DNA from: Phenylobacterium sp.
GTDB taxonomy: Bacteria > Pseudomonadota > Alphaproteobacteria > Caulobacterales > Caulobacteraceae
Length of the DNA: 64,000 nucleotides
Direction of reading: 5' to 3'
Assembly: GCA_020402585.1 (NCBI GenBank)
Contig: JADBZH010000015.1
Span: forward strand, 1-64,000
A program made the translations under genes and the position numbers. Numbering within the stretch: the stretch's first letter is position 1; every line of letters starts with the position of its first letter. A model generated the notes under the pieces. The model saw only the letters and a program-made list of their open reading frames with translations, was not told the origin of the DNA and made no database searches. This document shows, one piece after another, positions 1 to 12,278 of the stretch.

Positions 1-1110
1 GCCGACGATATCGATGCGGTTGACGTAGACCCGCGGGCCCTCGTTGACCTGGAAGACCACGTTCACGGTGCGGCTTACAGGATCCGCCACATAGCGGGGT
101 CGGACGTCCACGGCGGCGAAACCGGCGGCGCCGGCGGCGAAGGTCAGGGCGTCGGTGGCGGACTCAATCCGCTCGTCCTCGTAAAGGTCCCCGGTGCGGA
201 TGGGCACGAGCTGGGTCAGGACGGCCGTATCGAGCTTCTTGAGCTCGGTCTCGACCGAGATCTTCCCGAACCGGTACCTTGGGCCCTCCTCGAGGGTGTA
301 GGTCACCGCGAAGCCATTCCGGGCGGGAGACAGCTCCGCGACCGCCGAGATGACCCGGAAGTCATAGAAGCCGCGGTTGCGGTAGTGCTTGCGCAGCTGC
401 TCCTTGTCGTACTCCAGCCGGTCGGGATCGTAGTTCGCGTTATTCGAGAAGAAGCGGTACCAGGCTGACTCTTCCGTCACCACGACGTCGCGCAGGTCGT
501 TGTCCGAGAACTCGACATTGCCGAGGAAGTTCACGCCGAGCACGCCGCTCTTCTGGCCCTCATTGATCTCGAAGATCAGGTCCACGCGCTTCTGGGGCAG
601 CTCGACGATCTTGGGCGTGACGGCGGCGGCGATCCGGCCGGAACGGCGATAGAGCTCGATGATGCGCTGGACGTCCGACTGGACCTTGGCCCTGGTGAAG
701 ATGCCCCGGGGCCGCACGGTGACCTCGTCCCGGAGCTTGTCTTCCTTGAGACCCGAGTTCCCCTCGAAGACCACCCGGTTGATGATCGGGTTCTCCACCA
801 CCTGGATGGTCAGGTCGCCATCCGACAGGCCGACCTTGACGTCCGAGAAGAGGTCGGTCCGGAACAGGGCCTTCAGCGCCAGGTCGATCCGGGCCGGGTC
901 CACCGTGTCGCCGACGCCGATGGGCAGGTAGGACAGGATAGTCGACTGCTCGATACGCTCATTGCCGGCGACGATGATCCGCTGGACCACGCCCTGCTGG
1001 GTCTGCCCCGCCTGGGCGAGAGCCGGCTGAGGCGCGATCGCCACGGCGCCGGCCATAAGGATCGTCAGTCCCGTCACGAGGGCGGCGCTGCGGGCGCGTC
1101 GAGTATGCAT
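1..1110 (-). CDS. bamA: BamA, outer-membrane protein assembly factor (partial, C-terminus beyond window)
   Basis: BamA inserts beta-barrel proteins into the outer membrane. The 370 visible codons run open to base 1. They encode a signal peptide (Arg-rich start, hydrophobic core, ALA-Q site near residue 32) followed by POTRA repeats, recognisable from motifs such as VVFEGNSGLKEDKL, the FEINEGQKSGV strand and the YTLEEGPRYRFG strand. The fifth POTRA domain and the barrel lie outside the window. The ATG at 1110 is chosen; an in-frame ATG at 1122 is equally possible because neither has a strong Shine-Dalgarno. It lies 32 bases after rseP on the same strand, the usual alphaproteobacterial order, so it is probably co-transcribed. 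Confidence 0.93.
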   Translation of the reverse strand, partial: MHTRRARSAALVTGLTILMAGAVAIAPQPALAQAGQTQQGVVQRIIVAGNERIEQSTILSYLPIGVGDTVDPARIDLALKALFRTDLFSDVKVGLSDGDLTIQVVENPIINRVVFEGNSGLKEDKLRDEVTVRPRGIFTRAKVQSDVQRIIELYRRSGRIAAAVTPKIVELPQKRVDLIFEINEGQKSGVLGVNFLGNVEFSDNDLRDVVVTEESAWYRFFSNNANYDPDRLEYDKEQLRKHYRNRGFYDFRVISAVAELSPARNGFAVTYTLEEGPRYRFGKISVETELKKLDTAVLTQLVPIRTGDLYEDERIESATDALTFAAGAAGFAAVDVRPRYVADPVSRTVNVVFQVNEGPRVYVNRIDIVG

Positions 1111-1142
1111 GGTCAGGGCCATCACCAGAAGGAAGCGCGTGA

Positions 1143-2345
1143 TCAGGAGAACAATCCGCCAAGGAACTGGAAGACCTGCAGCCTCTGCAAATCATTCCAG
1201 GTGGCGAACAACATCAAAGCCAGCACCAGCGCAAGGCCCACCCGGTATCCCGCGGCCTGGACGTTGGCGGAGAGGGGCCTGCGCGCCACGGCCTCATAGG
1301 CGTAGAACATCAGATGACCCCCATCGAGTACTGGGACGGGAAGCAGGTTCATGAACCCGATGCCGACGGAGAGGACCGCCGCCAGGGCGATCAGGTTGGC
1401 GCCCGCGTAGAGCACCTTCCGGCCGAGGTCCGGAGCGGCCTCCGCCCCGGCCTTCGCGATCTGGCCGGACATCTGGGCGATGCCGAGGGGGCCGTTGAGC
1501 TGCTCGGCCGACATCTGGCCGGTGATCATCCGCCCCAGGGCGTAGACGCTGGTGGTCAGGACGCGCCAGGTCCGCTCCACGCCCTTGGCGACAGCCTCGA
1601 TGGGACCGAAGGCCTGTCGCACGACCTCTCCGGTGGGGCCAAGACCGATCCGGCCAACCCGCGGCGCGCCGGGCTCGCTCTCGATCCGGCGCCATTCCGG
1701 GGTGGCGGTCAGGCGAATTTCCCGGCCGTCCCGGTTGACCACGAATTCGGTGGAGGCCCCGCCCCGCACCTGGACCACCTCGATCAGGTCCTGGAAGGAG
1801 CCGATCCGGCGGCCCGCCGCCTCGACGATCAGGTCGCCCTTCTGGAAGCCGGCCGCCTCGGCGACGCCGCCAGCCTCCACGGCGCCGATCCGCGGCGCCA
1901 GGGTTCGCTCGCCAAAGGTCATGAACAGGGCGGCGAAAAGGACAATAGCCAGCAGGAAGTTGGCCGCGGGGCCCGCCGCCGTGACCAAGGCGCGCTGCCA
2001 CACGGGCTTGAAGTGATAATGCCGCGCCAGGGCCTCCGGGCCGCTCTTGGCCAGGATCTCGGCCTTCATGGCCTGAAGACCCGCCGCGTCCGGCACGCTG
2101 GCGACATTGGGATCACCGGCGAACATCACGTACCCGCCCAGGGGGATCCACCCGATCCGCCACTCCACCCCCGAGCGATCCCGCCGGGAGTACAGGGCGC
2201 GGCCAAAGCCGATGGAGAAACGCTCTACCGCCACCCCGCAGGCCCGGGCGGCCAGGAAATGGCCGAGCTCGTGGATAGTCACCACCAGGGACAGGACGAG
2301 GATGAAGGGCGCCAGGTGCCAGATAAAGTCGATGATCACACCCAT
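1143..2345 (-). CDS. rseP: RseP/MmpA site-2 intramembrane zinc metalloprotease
   Basis: This is a 400-residue integral membrane M50 protease that cuts transmembrane substrates inside the inner membrane. The zinc motif HELGH is at residues 25-29 in the first membrane helix. A PDZ domain follows (around 125-220, with the AGGVAEAAGFQKGD segment). The second catalytic motif is near residue 345 (NLLPVPVLDGGH), in the C-terminal membrane part. In Caulobacter the orthologue is MmpA, which degrades the PodJ remnant; the same role here is inferred from orthology only. A GGGGAG ribosome site lies at the end of dxr, 2 bases upstream of which dxr stops, so the two are probably translationally linked. Confidence 0.96.
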   Translation of the reverse strand: MGVIIDFIWHLAPFILVLSLVVTIHELGHFLAARACGVAVERFSIGFGRALYSRRDRSGVEWRIGWIPLGGYVMFAGDPNVASVPDAAGLQAMKAEILAKSGPEALARHYHFKPVWQRALVTAAGPAANFLLAIVLFAALFMTFGERTLAPRIGAVEAGGVAEAAGFQKGDLIVEAAGRRIGSFQDLIEVVQVRGGASTEFVVNRDGREIRLTATPEWRRIESEPGAPRVGRIGLGPTGEVVRQAFGPIEAVAKGVERTWRVLTTSVYALGRMITGQMSAEQLNGPLGIAQMSGQIAKAGAEAAPDLGRKVLYAGANLIALAAVLSVGIGFMNLLPVPVLDGGHLMFYAYEAVARRPLSANVQAAGYRVGLALVLALMLFATWNDLQRLQVFQFLGGLFS

Positions 2346-2347
2346 GG

Positions 2348-3565
2348 TCAGGCGGCTCCCCTCGCCCGCCGGACCTCGATGGCGGCGTCCGCCAGGCGAC
2401 GGCCGGTGCGGTCTATCCGCCGGGCCTGCTCAAGGATGTCGTCGGGCATACGGTCCGCCATGTCGTCTCCCAGGTGCTCAGCACCTGCTCTATCCAGGGT
2501 TTCCGACACGATTGCGGCAATATCGAGATAGCCGATACGCCGGTCAAGAAAGGCCTCGACGGCCACCTCGTTGGCGGCGTTCAGCAGCCCCGGAGCCGGT
2601 CCACCCGCCTTCAGGGCCTGCCGCGCCAGGTCGAGGGCGGGAAACCGCTCCATGTCCGGCGGCTCGAAGGTGAGTCGGCCAAGCTGTCCGAGGTCGAGCC
2701 TCGGAGCTGGCCAGGCCACGCGGTCCGGCCAGGCGAAGGCCACGGCGATGGGCGTGCGCATGTCCGGCGCCCCCAGCTGCGCGAGGCTGGACCCGTCGGC
2801 GTACTCGACGAGACTGTGGATGATCGACTCCGGGTGCACCAGGACGTCGATCCGGTCGGCATCCACCCCGAACAGGTAGGCCGCCTCGATCATCTCCAGG
2901 CCCTTGTTCATCATGGTGGCGGAATCGACCGAGATCTTCCGGCCCATGTCCCAGTTGGGATGGGCCACCGCTTCCTCCGGGGTCGCGGCGGCCATGCGCT
3001 CGGCGCTCCAGGTGCGGAAAGGTCCTCCGGAGGCCGTCAGGATCAGCCTGGAGACCTGGGCGGCCTGGCGAGGGTCAAGGGCCTGGAAGATGGCCGAGTG
3101 TTCGGAGTCCACCGGGATCACAGCCCCGCCCGACAGCCGGGCCCGACGCAGCAGGGCTGGCCCGGCGCAGACCAGACTTTCCTTGTTCGCGAGGGCGATC
3201 ACGGCGCCGGCGTCGATGGCGGCCAGGGTGGGCGCCAGCCCGGCGATTCCCACGATGGCTGACATCACCCAGTCCGCCGGCAGGGCGGCGGCGGCCTTGA
3301 CCGCCCCCTCCCCGGCCTCCACGGCGACGCCGGACCCCTGCAGTCGCTGGGCAAGTTCATCCCGCCCGCGGGGATCGGCGATGACCGCCACCTCCGGGCG
3401 CCAGCGCAGCGCCTGCTCGGCCAGCAAGGCCGCGTTCCGGCCCCCTGTCAGCGCCTTCAGGCGGATGGGCCTGCCCAGGGCCTCGAAGAGGTCCAGAGTG
3501 GAGACGCCGACGGAACCCGTAGACCCCAGGATGGACACCGTCCGCGGGGTGCTCAATGGCCCCAT
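2348..3565 (-). CDS. dxr: 1-deoxy-D-xylulose-5-phosphate reductoisomerase
   Basis: Dxr makes 2-C-methyl-D-erythritol 4-phosphate from deoxyxylulose phosphate with NADPH, the second step of the non-mevalonate isoprenoid pathway. The 405-residue protein has the N-terminal nucleotide-binding GSTGSVG at 14-20, an [10 protein letters not shown] segment, the [11 protein letters not shown] substrate region and NKGLEMIEA. The ATG at 3565 is used. It overlaps the end of cdsA by 13 bases, and the longer open frame upstream is only an antiphase shadow of cdsA. With uppS upstream, the operon couples isoprenoid supply with undecaprenyl phosphate synthesis. Confidence 0.97.
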   Translation of the reverse strand: MGPLSTPRTVSILGSTGSVGVSTLDLFEALGRPIRLKALTGGRNAALLAEQALRWRPEVAVIADPRGRDELAQRLQGSGVAVEAGEGAVKAAAALPADWVMSAIVGIAGLAPTLAAIDAGAVIALANKESLVCAGPALLRRARLSGGAVIPVDSEHSAIFQALDPRQAAQVSRLILTASGGPFRTWSAERMAAATPEEAVAHPNWDMGRKISVDSATMMNKGLEMIEAAYLFGVDADRIDVLVHPESIIHSLVEYADGSSLAQLGAPDMRTPIAVAFAWPDRVAWPAPRLDLGQLGRLTFEPPDMERFPALDLARQALKAGGPAPGLLNAANEVAVEAFLDRRIGYLDIAAIVSETLDRAGAEHLGDDMADRMPDDILEQARRIDRTGRRLADAAIEVRRARGAA

Positions 3566-4398
3566 CCCAGGTGGTTCACCAGGCGGAAGGCCGAGAGAAT
3601 GACGACCACGAACATCAGGCCGTCCACCCGGTCCAGGAGGCCGCCGTGACCCGGGATGAGGTCGCTCGCGTCCTTCACGCCAAACCGGCGCTTGAGCATG
3701 GACTCCCAGAGATCCCCCGCCATGCCGGCGAGTCCTCCGCAGAGGCCGGCGAGGGCCGCCGCCCAGGGATTGAGGTTGAACACGGGCAGGGCCGCCAGGG
3801 CCACGGCCGCCAGGACTGCCCCGGCCAGCCCCCCCAGGAAGCCCGACCAGGTCTTGTTGGGCGAGAACCGTGGCCAGAGCTTGGGACCGCCCACCAGGTT
3901 GCCGACCAGATAGGCGGTGATGTCGGCCGCCCAGGCCACGGCGAAGGTCATGATGATCCACCAGCGGCCCTGGGGCATGGAGCGGAGCCAGATGAAGCAG
4001 ACGGCGGCGGCGCCGATGTAGAGCACCCCCAGGGCGGCGTTGCCGGGCCTTTCTGAGACGCCGCGCGCCACGACCGCCGCGAGGGCGCCGCCCAGGGCCA
4101 GGACCCCCCAGGCGATGAACATGCTGTCCCTCTGGGCGAAAAAGACGGCGGTCAGGACCGCAGCACAGACCGCTGTGGAGACCCGGGTCTTCGCCCCGGG
4201 CGCCGTCATGCCGCCCCACTCCACGCAGAGCCGGGCGACGGCGACGACAACCATGAGCAGGAAGGGCCAGGCTGGCTGGCCCGGGCCCATCTCGATCCAG
4301 ACGGCGGCCAGCGCCAATGGCAACAGGATCGCCGCCGACGCTGCGCGGACACCCAGGTTGCCCCAGTCGAAGCCCCTAGCCGGCGACAAGGACGTCAT
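3553..4398 (-). CDS. cdsA: Phosphatidate cytidylyltransferase
   Basis: CdsA forms CDP-diacylglycerol from phosphatidate and CTP, the branch point for membrane phospholipids. The 281-residue protein is strongly hydrophobic (several membrane helices). It carries the family signature near its C-terminus: S-x3-KR, then KD, then PGHGGxxDRxD ([12 protein letters not shown] and [13 protein letters not shown]). The start chosen is the ATG at 4398, which overlaps the 3' end of uppS by 23 bases. A longer frame reaching 4512 would run through uppS and adds no family-like residues. It is translationally coupled on both sides in the uppS-cdsA-dxr-rseP operon. Confidence 0.95.
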   Translation of the reverse strand: MTSLSPARGFDWGNLGVRAASAAILLPLALAAVWIEMGPGQPAWPFLLMVVVAVARLCVEWGGMTAPGAKTRVSTAVCAAVLTAVFFAQRDSMFIAWGVLALGGALAAVVARGVSERPGNAALGVLYIGAAAVCFIWLRSMPQGRWWIIMTFAVAWAADITAYLVGNLVGGPKLWPRFSPNKTWSGFLGGLAGAVLAAVALAALPVFNLNPWAAALAGLCGGLAGMAGDLWESMLKRRFGVKDASDLIPGHGGLLDRVDGLMFVVVILSAFRLVNHLGWGH

Positions 4399-5161
4399 CG
4401 GAGACAGCTCCCCCGAAACGGCGGTCCCGGGACCGGAAGGCGGTGATGGCGTCAGCGAGGCTGGCCGCGTCATAGTCCGGCCAGAGGATGTCCTGGAACA
4501 CCAGCTCGGCATAGGCCGCCTCCCACAGGAGGAAGTTGGAAAGCCGCTGCTCGCCGGATGGCCGGACGATCAGATCCGGGGGTGGGAGCCCGGCGGTCGA
4601 GAGGCTGCCCGCAAAGACCGCCTCCGTGATGGTCGCAGGATCCAGACGCCCCTCCGCGGCGGCCTGCGCCAGCTTGCGGGCGGCGTCGGCGATGTCCGCC
4701 TGCCCGCCATAGTTGAAGGCGATCTGCAGGAAGAACCGGTCATTGCCGGCGGTTCGCCGCTCGGCCTCGTCCAGGAGGGCGACAAGGTCCGGTGAAAGGC
4801 CCTCCCGCCGACCCACCGCGCGCACCCGGACCCCCTCGCGCTCCAGGCGCTTCAGGTCCGAGTCGAAGTATCGCTTGGGCAGGGCCATGAGCTCCCTCAC
4901 CTCGGCGGCGGGGCGGCTCCAGTTCTCGGTTGAGAAGCCGAAGACGGTCAGCCAGCGAACGTTCAGCTCCGGAGCCGCGGCCACTGTCCGGCGGAGGGCC
5001 TCGATTCCCGCCCGGTGGCCCATCGTCCTGGGCAAACCCCGCTTCTGCGCCCAACGGCCATTGCCATCCATGACGATGGCCACATGCAGGGGCGCCCCCG
5101 CCGCCGAAGCTGCAGGCGCCGGCGCGGATGCATTGGGGGATGTCTTGGACCTTCCGGCCAT
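4376..5161 (-). CDS. uppS: Isoprenyl (undecaprenyl diphosphate) transferase
   Basis: This cis-prenyltransferase builds the C55 undecaprenyl diphosphate carrier for peptidoglycan and other surface polymers. The 261-residue protein has an Ala/Pro-rich N-terminal tail of about 25 residues, then MDGNGRWAQKRG with the catalytic Asp at residue 32. The conserved GHRAGIEALR, FSTENWSRP and the C-terminal IRPSGEQRLSNFLLWE-type box follow (here VRPSGEQRLSNFLLWEAAYA). It sits between frr and cdsA, as in most proteobacteria, 22 bases after frr. Confidence 0.96.
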   Translation of the reverse strand: MAGRSKTSPNASAPAPAASAAGAPLHVAIVMDGNGRWAQKRGLPRTMGHRAGIEALRRTVAAAPELNVRWLTVFGFSTENWSRPAAEVRELMALPKRYFDSDLKRLEREGVRVRAVGRREGLSPDLVALLDEAERRTAGNDRFFLQIAFNYGGQADIADAARKLAQAAAEGRLDPATITEAVFAGSLSTAGLPPPDLIVRPSGEQRLSNFLLWEAAYAELVFQDILWPDYDAASLADAITAFRSRDRRFGGAVSDDVLVAG

Positions 5162-5183
5162 TTCGCCTCCGCCCGCCTCCGGA

Positions 5184-5747
5184 CTAGACCTGCATGATCT
5201 CTTGTTCCTTGGTTTTCAAGGCCTCGTCGACCCGCTTCACGGCCTCGTCGGTGATCTTCTGGACCTCTGTCTCCATGCGCTTCTGCTCGTCCTGGTTGAT
5301 CACCGAGTCCTTCTCGGCCTTCTTCAGGTCGTCATTGGCGTCACGGCGGACATTGCGGATCGCCACCTTCTGCTGCTCGGCGTACTTCGCGGCGATCTTG
5401 GCCAGATCGCGCCGCCGCTCCTCAGTCAGGGGCGGGATCGGGATTCGCAGGTTCTGGCCCTCGACCACCGGGTTCAGGCCCAGGCCCGAGGAGCGGATGG
5501 CCTTCTCCACCGAGACCACGACGCCGCGGTCCCAGACGCTGACGCTGATCGAGCGGGGCTCAGGCACGGTGATCGCGGCCACCTGGTTCAGGGGGGTCGT
5601 CGCGCCATAGGCCTCGACCATGATCTGGTCCAGGAGGTTGGCTGAGGCCCGGCCTGTGCGCAGGCTGGCGAACTCTTCCTTCAGGGCGGAGACCGCCTTG
5701 TCCATGCGGTCACGATAGCGGGACAGTTGAGGCTTCTCGGCAGGCAT
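5184..5747 (-). CDS. frr: Ribosome recycling factor
   Basis: RRF splits post-termination ribosomes together with EF-G. The length (187 residues) and the motifs SLRTGRASANLLD near residue 30 and PLTEERRRDLAK near residue 110 are diagnostic. The C-terminal helix of the three-helix bundle ends in EALKTKEQEIMQV. The ATG at 5747 has a GGGAG ribosome site 8 bases upstream. It follows pyrH by 19 bases, giving the classic rpsB-tsf-pyrH-frr order. Confidence 0.97.
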   Translation of the reverse strand: MPAEKPQLSRYRDRMDKAVSALKEEFASLRTGRASANLLDQIMVEAYGATTPLNQVAAITVPEPRSISVSVWDRGVVVSVEKAIRSSGLGLNPVVEGQNLRIPIPPLTEERRRDLAKIAAKYAEQQKVAIRNVRRDANDDLKKAEKDSVINQDEQKRMETEVQKITDEAVKRVDEALKTKEQEIMQV

Positions 5748-5766
5748 GTCGGCTCCCGGATTGCGG

Positions 5767-6486
5767 TCAGTTGATGGTGGTGAAGACGCCCTGACCGGTC
5801 AGGACCTTCATGAAGTTTCCCGGCTCCCGGATCGAGAAGACCACGATCGGGATCTGGTTGTCGCGCATCAGGGCGATGGCCGAAGCGTCCATCACTTTCA
5901 GGTCCTGAGCCAGGACATCGTGGTAGCTGAGGGACTCATAACGCCGGGCCGAGGCGTCCTTCTTAGGATCCGCCGTATAGACGCCGTCGACGCTGGTGCC
6001 CTTGAAGAGGGCGTCGCAGCCCATCTCGGCGCTCCGGAGGGCGGCGGGCGTGTCGGTGGTGAAGAAGGGCGCCCCGAGACCGGCGGCGAAGATCACCACC
6101 CGGCCCTTCTCGAGGTGTCGCAGGGCGCGGCGGCGGATGTAGGGCTCGCAGACCGCGTCCATGGGAATGGCCGACTGGACCCGGGTGTCGACCCCGGCCT
6201 TTTCGAGGGCGCCCTGCAGGGCGAGGGCGTTCATGACTGTCGCCAGCATGCCCATATAGTCGGCGCTGGCCCGCTCCATGCCGCGTCCGGCGAGGGAGAC
6301 GCCGCGGAAGATGTTTCCTCCGCCGACGACCAGGCAGAGCTCCACCCCGGCGTCGACCACTTCCTTGATGTCCGCGGCCACCCGGTCGAGGGTTTCGGTA
6401 TCAATGCCGAACAGGGAGTCGCCCATCAGGACCTCCCCGGACATCTTCAAGAGGATCTTGCGGTATCGGGGCTTGGGCGCGGTCAT
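5767..6486 (-). CDS. pyrH: UMP kinase
   Basis: UMP kinase phosphorylates UMP to UDP for pyrimidine nucleotide synthesis. The 239-residue amino-acid-kinase-fold protein shows [13 protein letters not shown] at the N-terminus, [10 protein letters not shown] in the nucleotide loop, and [19 protein letters not shown] plus [11 protein letters not shown] further on, all typical of bacterial PyrH. Two in-frame ATGs compete, at 6498 and 6486. The second is preferred because orthologues start with MTAP-like residues, but neither has a clear Shine-Dalgarno. A terminator-like hairpin separates it from tsf, so expression may be partly uncoupled from the ribosomal genes. Confidence 0.95.
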   Translation of the reverse strand: MTAPKPRYRKILLKMSGEVLMGDSLFGIDTETLDRVAADIKEVVDAGVELCLVVGGGNIFRGVSLAGRGMERASADYMGMLATVMNALALQGALEKAGVDTRVQSAIPMDAVCEPYIRRRALRHLEKGRVVIFAAGLGAPFFTTDTPAALRSAEMGCDALFKGTSVDGVYTADPKKDASARRYESLSYHDVLAQDLKVMDASAIALMRDNQIPIVVFSIREPGNFMKVLTGQGVFTTIN

Positions 6487-6548
6487 GGTCCGATCCATCA
6501 GGTAGGCGCCCCGTTAGGGGTAGGGCCGGGAATCTCGCAGGAGTTTAC

Positions 6549-6588
6549 ATAAAACGAGGGCGTGGCGCGCGTCGAACGCACCACGCCC
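6549..6588 (-). terminator. Hairpin plus T-tract after tsf
   Basis: On the minus strand an 8-bp GC stem (GGGCGTGG, pairing with CCACGCCC; plus-strand arms 6558-6565 and 6581-6588) is followed directly by TCGTTTTATG. This looks like an intrinsic terminator or attenuator between tsf and pyrH, probably reducing read-through from the rpsB-tsf pair into pyrH-frr. Confidence 0.7.
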
Positions 6589-6615
6589 CCGAAAGATGAA
6601 GCGGTCGGGGCTTGA

Positions 6616-7551
6616 TCAGCCCTGGCCGGTCATGGAGGCGACTTCAGCGGCGAAGTCATCCACCTTCTTCTCGACGCCCTCGCCCAGGGCGAAGCGCACA
6701 AAGCCCTTCACGGTCACCGGCGAGCCGGTCTCCTTGGCCACCTCGGCCACCAGCTGCTCGATGGTCTGGTCGGGGTTCATGACGAAGGCCTGCTTCAGCA
6801 GCACGACTTCCTCGAAGAACTTGCGGATCCGGCCCTCGACCATCTTCTCGACGACGCCGGCCGGCTTGCCGGAGGCCAGGGCCTGCTCGGTGAAGATGGC
6901 CTTCTCGCGCTCGACGGCGGCGGGATCGAGGTCGTCGGTGGACAGGGACAGGGGGTTGGTGGCCGCCACGTGCATGGCGATCTTGCGACCCATCTCGGCG
7001 AGCTTAGCCTGGTCGCCCTTGCCCTCGACCGCCACGAGCACGCCGATCTTGCCCAGGTCCGGGACGATGGCCGAATGCACGTAGGCCGCGATGGCGCCTT
7101 CCGGAACCGAGAAGCGGTGGGTGCGGCGCAGGTTCATGTTCTCGCCGATGGTGGCGATGAGGTTGGTCACCATGTCAGCGACGCTTTCCCCGCCGGCGGT
7201 CTTGGCCGCCGAGATCGCCTCGACGCCGTCCTGGTCCAGGGCGATGCCGGCGATCTCCTTGGCCGCCTTCTGGAACAGCTCGTTCCGGGCCACGAAGTCG
7301 GTCTCGGCGTTCAGCTCGACGACAACGCCGGTCATGCCCGCGCCGTCCTTGCGCACGGCCGCGCCCACCAGCCCCTCGGCCGCAGCGCGATCCGACTTCT
7401 TGGCGGCCTTGGACAGGCCCTTGGTGCGAAGCCAGTCGATGGCCAGGTCGATGTCGCCGTCGTTCTCCTGCAAGGCCTTCTTGCAGTCCATCATGCCTGC
7501 GCCGGACTTCTCGCGCAGTTCCTTCACCAGGGCAGCGGTGATCTCCGCCAT
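6616..7551 (-). CDS. tsf: Elongation factor Ts
   Basis: EF-Ts is the nucleotide exchange factor for EF-Tu. The 311-residue protein starts with the UBA-like domain ([20 protein letters not shown]), then the [10 protein letters not shown] motif near residue 80 that contacts EF-Tu, and the dimerisation/coiled-coil region ([20 protein letters not shown]) near 220. AAGGAG stands 8 bases before the ATG. It is downstream of rpsB, with a strong hairpin between the two genes. Confidence 0.98.
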   Translation of the reverse strand: MAEITAALVKELREKSGAGMMDCKKALQENDGDIDLAIDWLRTKGLSKAAKKSDRAAAEGLVGAAVRKDGAGMTGVVVELNAETDFVARNELFQKAAKEIAGIALDQDGVEAISAAKTAGGESVADMVTNLIATIGENMNLRRTHRFSVPEGAIAAYVHSAIVPDLGKIGVLVAVEGKGDQAKLAEMGRKIAMHVAATNPLSLSTDDLDPAAVEREKAIFTEQALASGKPAGVVEKMVEGRIRKFFEEVVLLKQAFVMNPDQTIEQLVAEVAKETGSPVTVKGFVRFALGEGVEKKVDDFAAEVASMTGQG

Positions 7552-7576
7552 CGGGAGCTCCTTCGGTCAGTGGATA

Positions 7577-7599
7577 CGCCGGGCCCGGCGGGCCCGGCG
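7577..7599 (-). promoter_or_regulatory. Perfect rpsB-tsf intercistronic hairpin
   Basis: A perfect 10-bp stem (CGCCGGGCCC against GGGCCCGGCG) with a 3-base loop fills the gap between rpsB and tsf. No T-tract follows, so an mRNA-stability or processing element, or a partial rho-type attenuator, is more likely than a simple terminator. Confidence 0.5.
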
Positions 7600-7612
7600 G
7601 AGTGCAGGGCGA

Positions 7613-8419
7613 TCAGGCCTCGGCGGCGGCCTCAGGCTCAGCAACGGCCTCCGCCTCAGCGGGGGCTGCAGCCGCAAGGGCCGGTTCGACAGGCTCAGCC
7701 GAGGCGCCCAGGTCGACGCCGGAGGCCACCGCGCCGGCGGCCAGGCCGTCGAGCACCGCGTCGGCCAGCAGGTCGCAGTAGAGCTGGATGGCGCGGGCGG
7801 CGTCGTCATTCCCGGGGATCGGGTAGGTGATGCCGTCCGGATCGCAGTTGGTGTCGAGGATGGCGACCACCGGAATGCCCAGCTTGCGGGCTTCCTGGAT
7901 GGCGATGGCCTCCTTGTTGGTGTCGATCACGAACATCAGGTCGGGAATGCCGCCCATGTCCTTGATGCCGCCGAGGGACAGTTCCAGCTTGTCGCGCTCG
8001 CGGGTCAGCTGGAGCAGCTCCTTCTTGGTGCGGCTGCCCTCGCCGCCTTCCAGCACGCCTTCCAGTTCGCGGAGGCGGTTGATCGAGCCGGACACGGTGC
8101 GCCAGTTGGTCAGGGTGCCGCCAAGCCAGCGGTGGTTGACATAGTACTGGGCGCAGCGGCGGGCGGCCTGGGCGATCGGGTCCGAGGCCTGGCGCTTGGT
8201 GCCGACGAACAGCACGCGGCCGCCGCCGGCGGCGACCTCACGCACCCTGACCAGGGCCTGGTGCAGGAGCGGGATCGACTGCGACAGGTCGATGATGTGG
8301 ATGTTCGAACGGCTACCGAAGATGTAGCGGTCCATCTTCGGGTTCCAGCGGTGCGTCTGGTGACCGAAGTGGGCGCCAGCTTCAAGCAGCTGACGCATGG
8401 AGAAATCGGGAAGCGCCAT
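7613..8419 (-). CDS. rpsB: 30S ribosomal protein S2
   Basis: S2 belongs to the small ribosomal subunit and is needed for S1 binding. The 268-residue protein begins [20 protein letters not shown], followed by [13 protein letters not shown]. It contains [23 protein letters not shown] and [15 protein letters not shown]. The last ~35 residues are an Ala/Glu/Pro-rich tail beyond the usual S2 fold, as often seen in alphaproteobacteria. The start is the ATG at 8419, with AAGAGGA about 12 bases upstream; the longer frame to 8569 runs through the leader. Confidence 0.97.
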   Translation of the reverse strand: MALPDFSMRQLLEAGAHFGHQTHRWNPKMDRYIFGSRSNIHIIDLSQSIPLLHQALVRVREVAAGGGRVLFVGTKRQASDPIAQAARRCAQYYVNHRWLGGTLTNWRTVSGSINRLRELEGVLEGGEGSRTKKELLQLTRERDKLELSLGGIKDMGGIPDLMFVIDTNKEAIAIQEARKLGIPVVAILDTNCDPDGITYPIPGNDDAARAIQLYCDLLADAVLDGLAAGAVASGVDLGASAEPVEPALAAAAPAEAEAVAEPEAAAEA

Positions 8420-8456
8420 GGGGTGGTATCCTCTTCTTCCGGTTGACCTCCGCAGA

Positions 8457-8475
8457 CAAACCCCCCGGACGGGGG
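8457..8475 (-). promoter_or_regulatory. Hairpin in rpsB leader
   Basis: On the minus strand CCCCC-GTCC-GGGGG (arms 8462-8466 and 8471-8475) is followed by GTTTGTC, about 38 bases before the rpsB start. It may be the dnaE terminator or part of an autoregulatory rpsB leader. The 198-base gap between dnaE and rpsB contains no other gene. Confidence 0.4.
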
Positions 8476-8617
8476 ACCGGAACGGCGCCGCCGGGATGTC
8501 TCCCCGGCTCCACCGAACGCCTGCGTGTGGAATGGGGCGGCGTGTAGGCTCAACCGGCCGAAAAGGCAAGTCCTGAAGGGATCAGGGGCGCCCCGAACCA
8601 TCTTCCGACAGGTGGGA

Positions 8618-12049
<3,432 letters not shown>

Positions 12050-12070
12050 TCGATCTTCCTGTCCCTACAG

Positions 12071-12087
12071 CCCCCTCCCGGAGGGGG
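12071..12087. other. Short GC hairpin between sidA-like gene and dnaE
   Basis: CCCCCTC and GAGGGGG form a 7-bp stem with a 3-base loop. No T-run follows on either strand, so it is at most a weak or factor-dependent terminator between the sidA-like gene and dnaE. Confidence 0.35.
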
Positions 12088-12110
12088 CGCCGCCGCAGGA
12101 TCCGGAAGGC

Positions 12111-12200
12111 TCAGGCCGCCAGGACAGCGACCTGGCACATCATCCACACAAAGCCGGCGACGGACAGAAAGGCCAGCGATTCCCTTGCAAGTCGAGCCAT
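12111..12200 (-). CDS. sidA: SidA-like 29-residue SOS-induced cell-division inhibitor
   Basis: This 29-residue peptide begins MARLARESLAFLSVAG and continues with FVWMMCQV, ending in VLAA. It has a short basic N-terminus (two Arg) and then a single hydrophobic segment of about 20 residues, so it should be a one-pass inner-membrane peptide. GGGGAG sits 8 bases before the ATG. Upstream is a promoter overlapped by GTTC-N7-GTTC, the alphaproteobacterial LexA box. Published SidA of Caulobacter crescentus is a 29-residue inner-membrane protein, induced by DNA damage, that inhibits division through FtsW/FtsN. Equal length, topology and SOS control make this the likely orthologue. No sequence alignment was possible here, so identity is inferred. 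Confidence 0.75.
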   Translation of the reverse strand: MARLARESLAFLSVAGFVWMMCQVAVLAA

Positions 12201-12218
12201 GTCTCGATCTCCCCGAAT

Positions 12219-12250
12219 GTTCGTGGATTGTTCCTATTCCGGTTTTGTTC
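12219..12250. promoter_or_regulatory. Tandem LexA (SOS) boxes
   Basis: The plus strand reads GTTC-N7-GTTC at 12219-12233, an exact match to the alphaproteobacterial LexA consensus. Two bases later ATTC-N7-GTTC at 12236-12250 is a one-mismatch second copy. They overlap the -10 and spacer of the promoter reading into the sidA-like gene, the right place for repression. Confidence 0.8.
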
Positions 12251-12259
12251 TCATTTCAA
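12231..12259 (-). promoter_or_regulatory. Promoter of sidA-like gene
   Basis: TTGAAA (12259-12254), a 17-base spacer and TAGGAA (12236-12231) lie between the lolD stop and the small gene. The predicted start near 12224 gives a leader of about 24 bases that contains the GGGGAG ribosome site. Confidence 0.6.
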
Positions 12260-12278
12260 GGGAAAAAGCCTGGAGCCC

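Noticed and set aside
2348..4219. Dxr with a 218-residue N-terminal extension
   Set aside because: The extension is the out-of-frame reading of cdsA; Dxr homology starts at the ATG at 3565.
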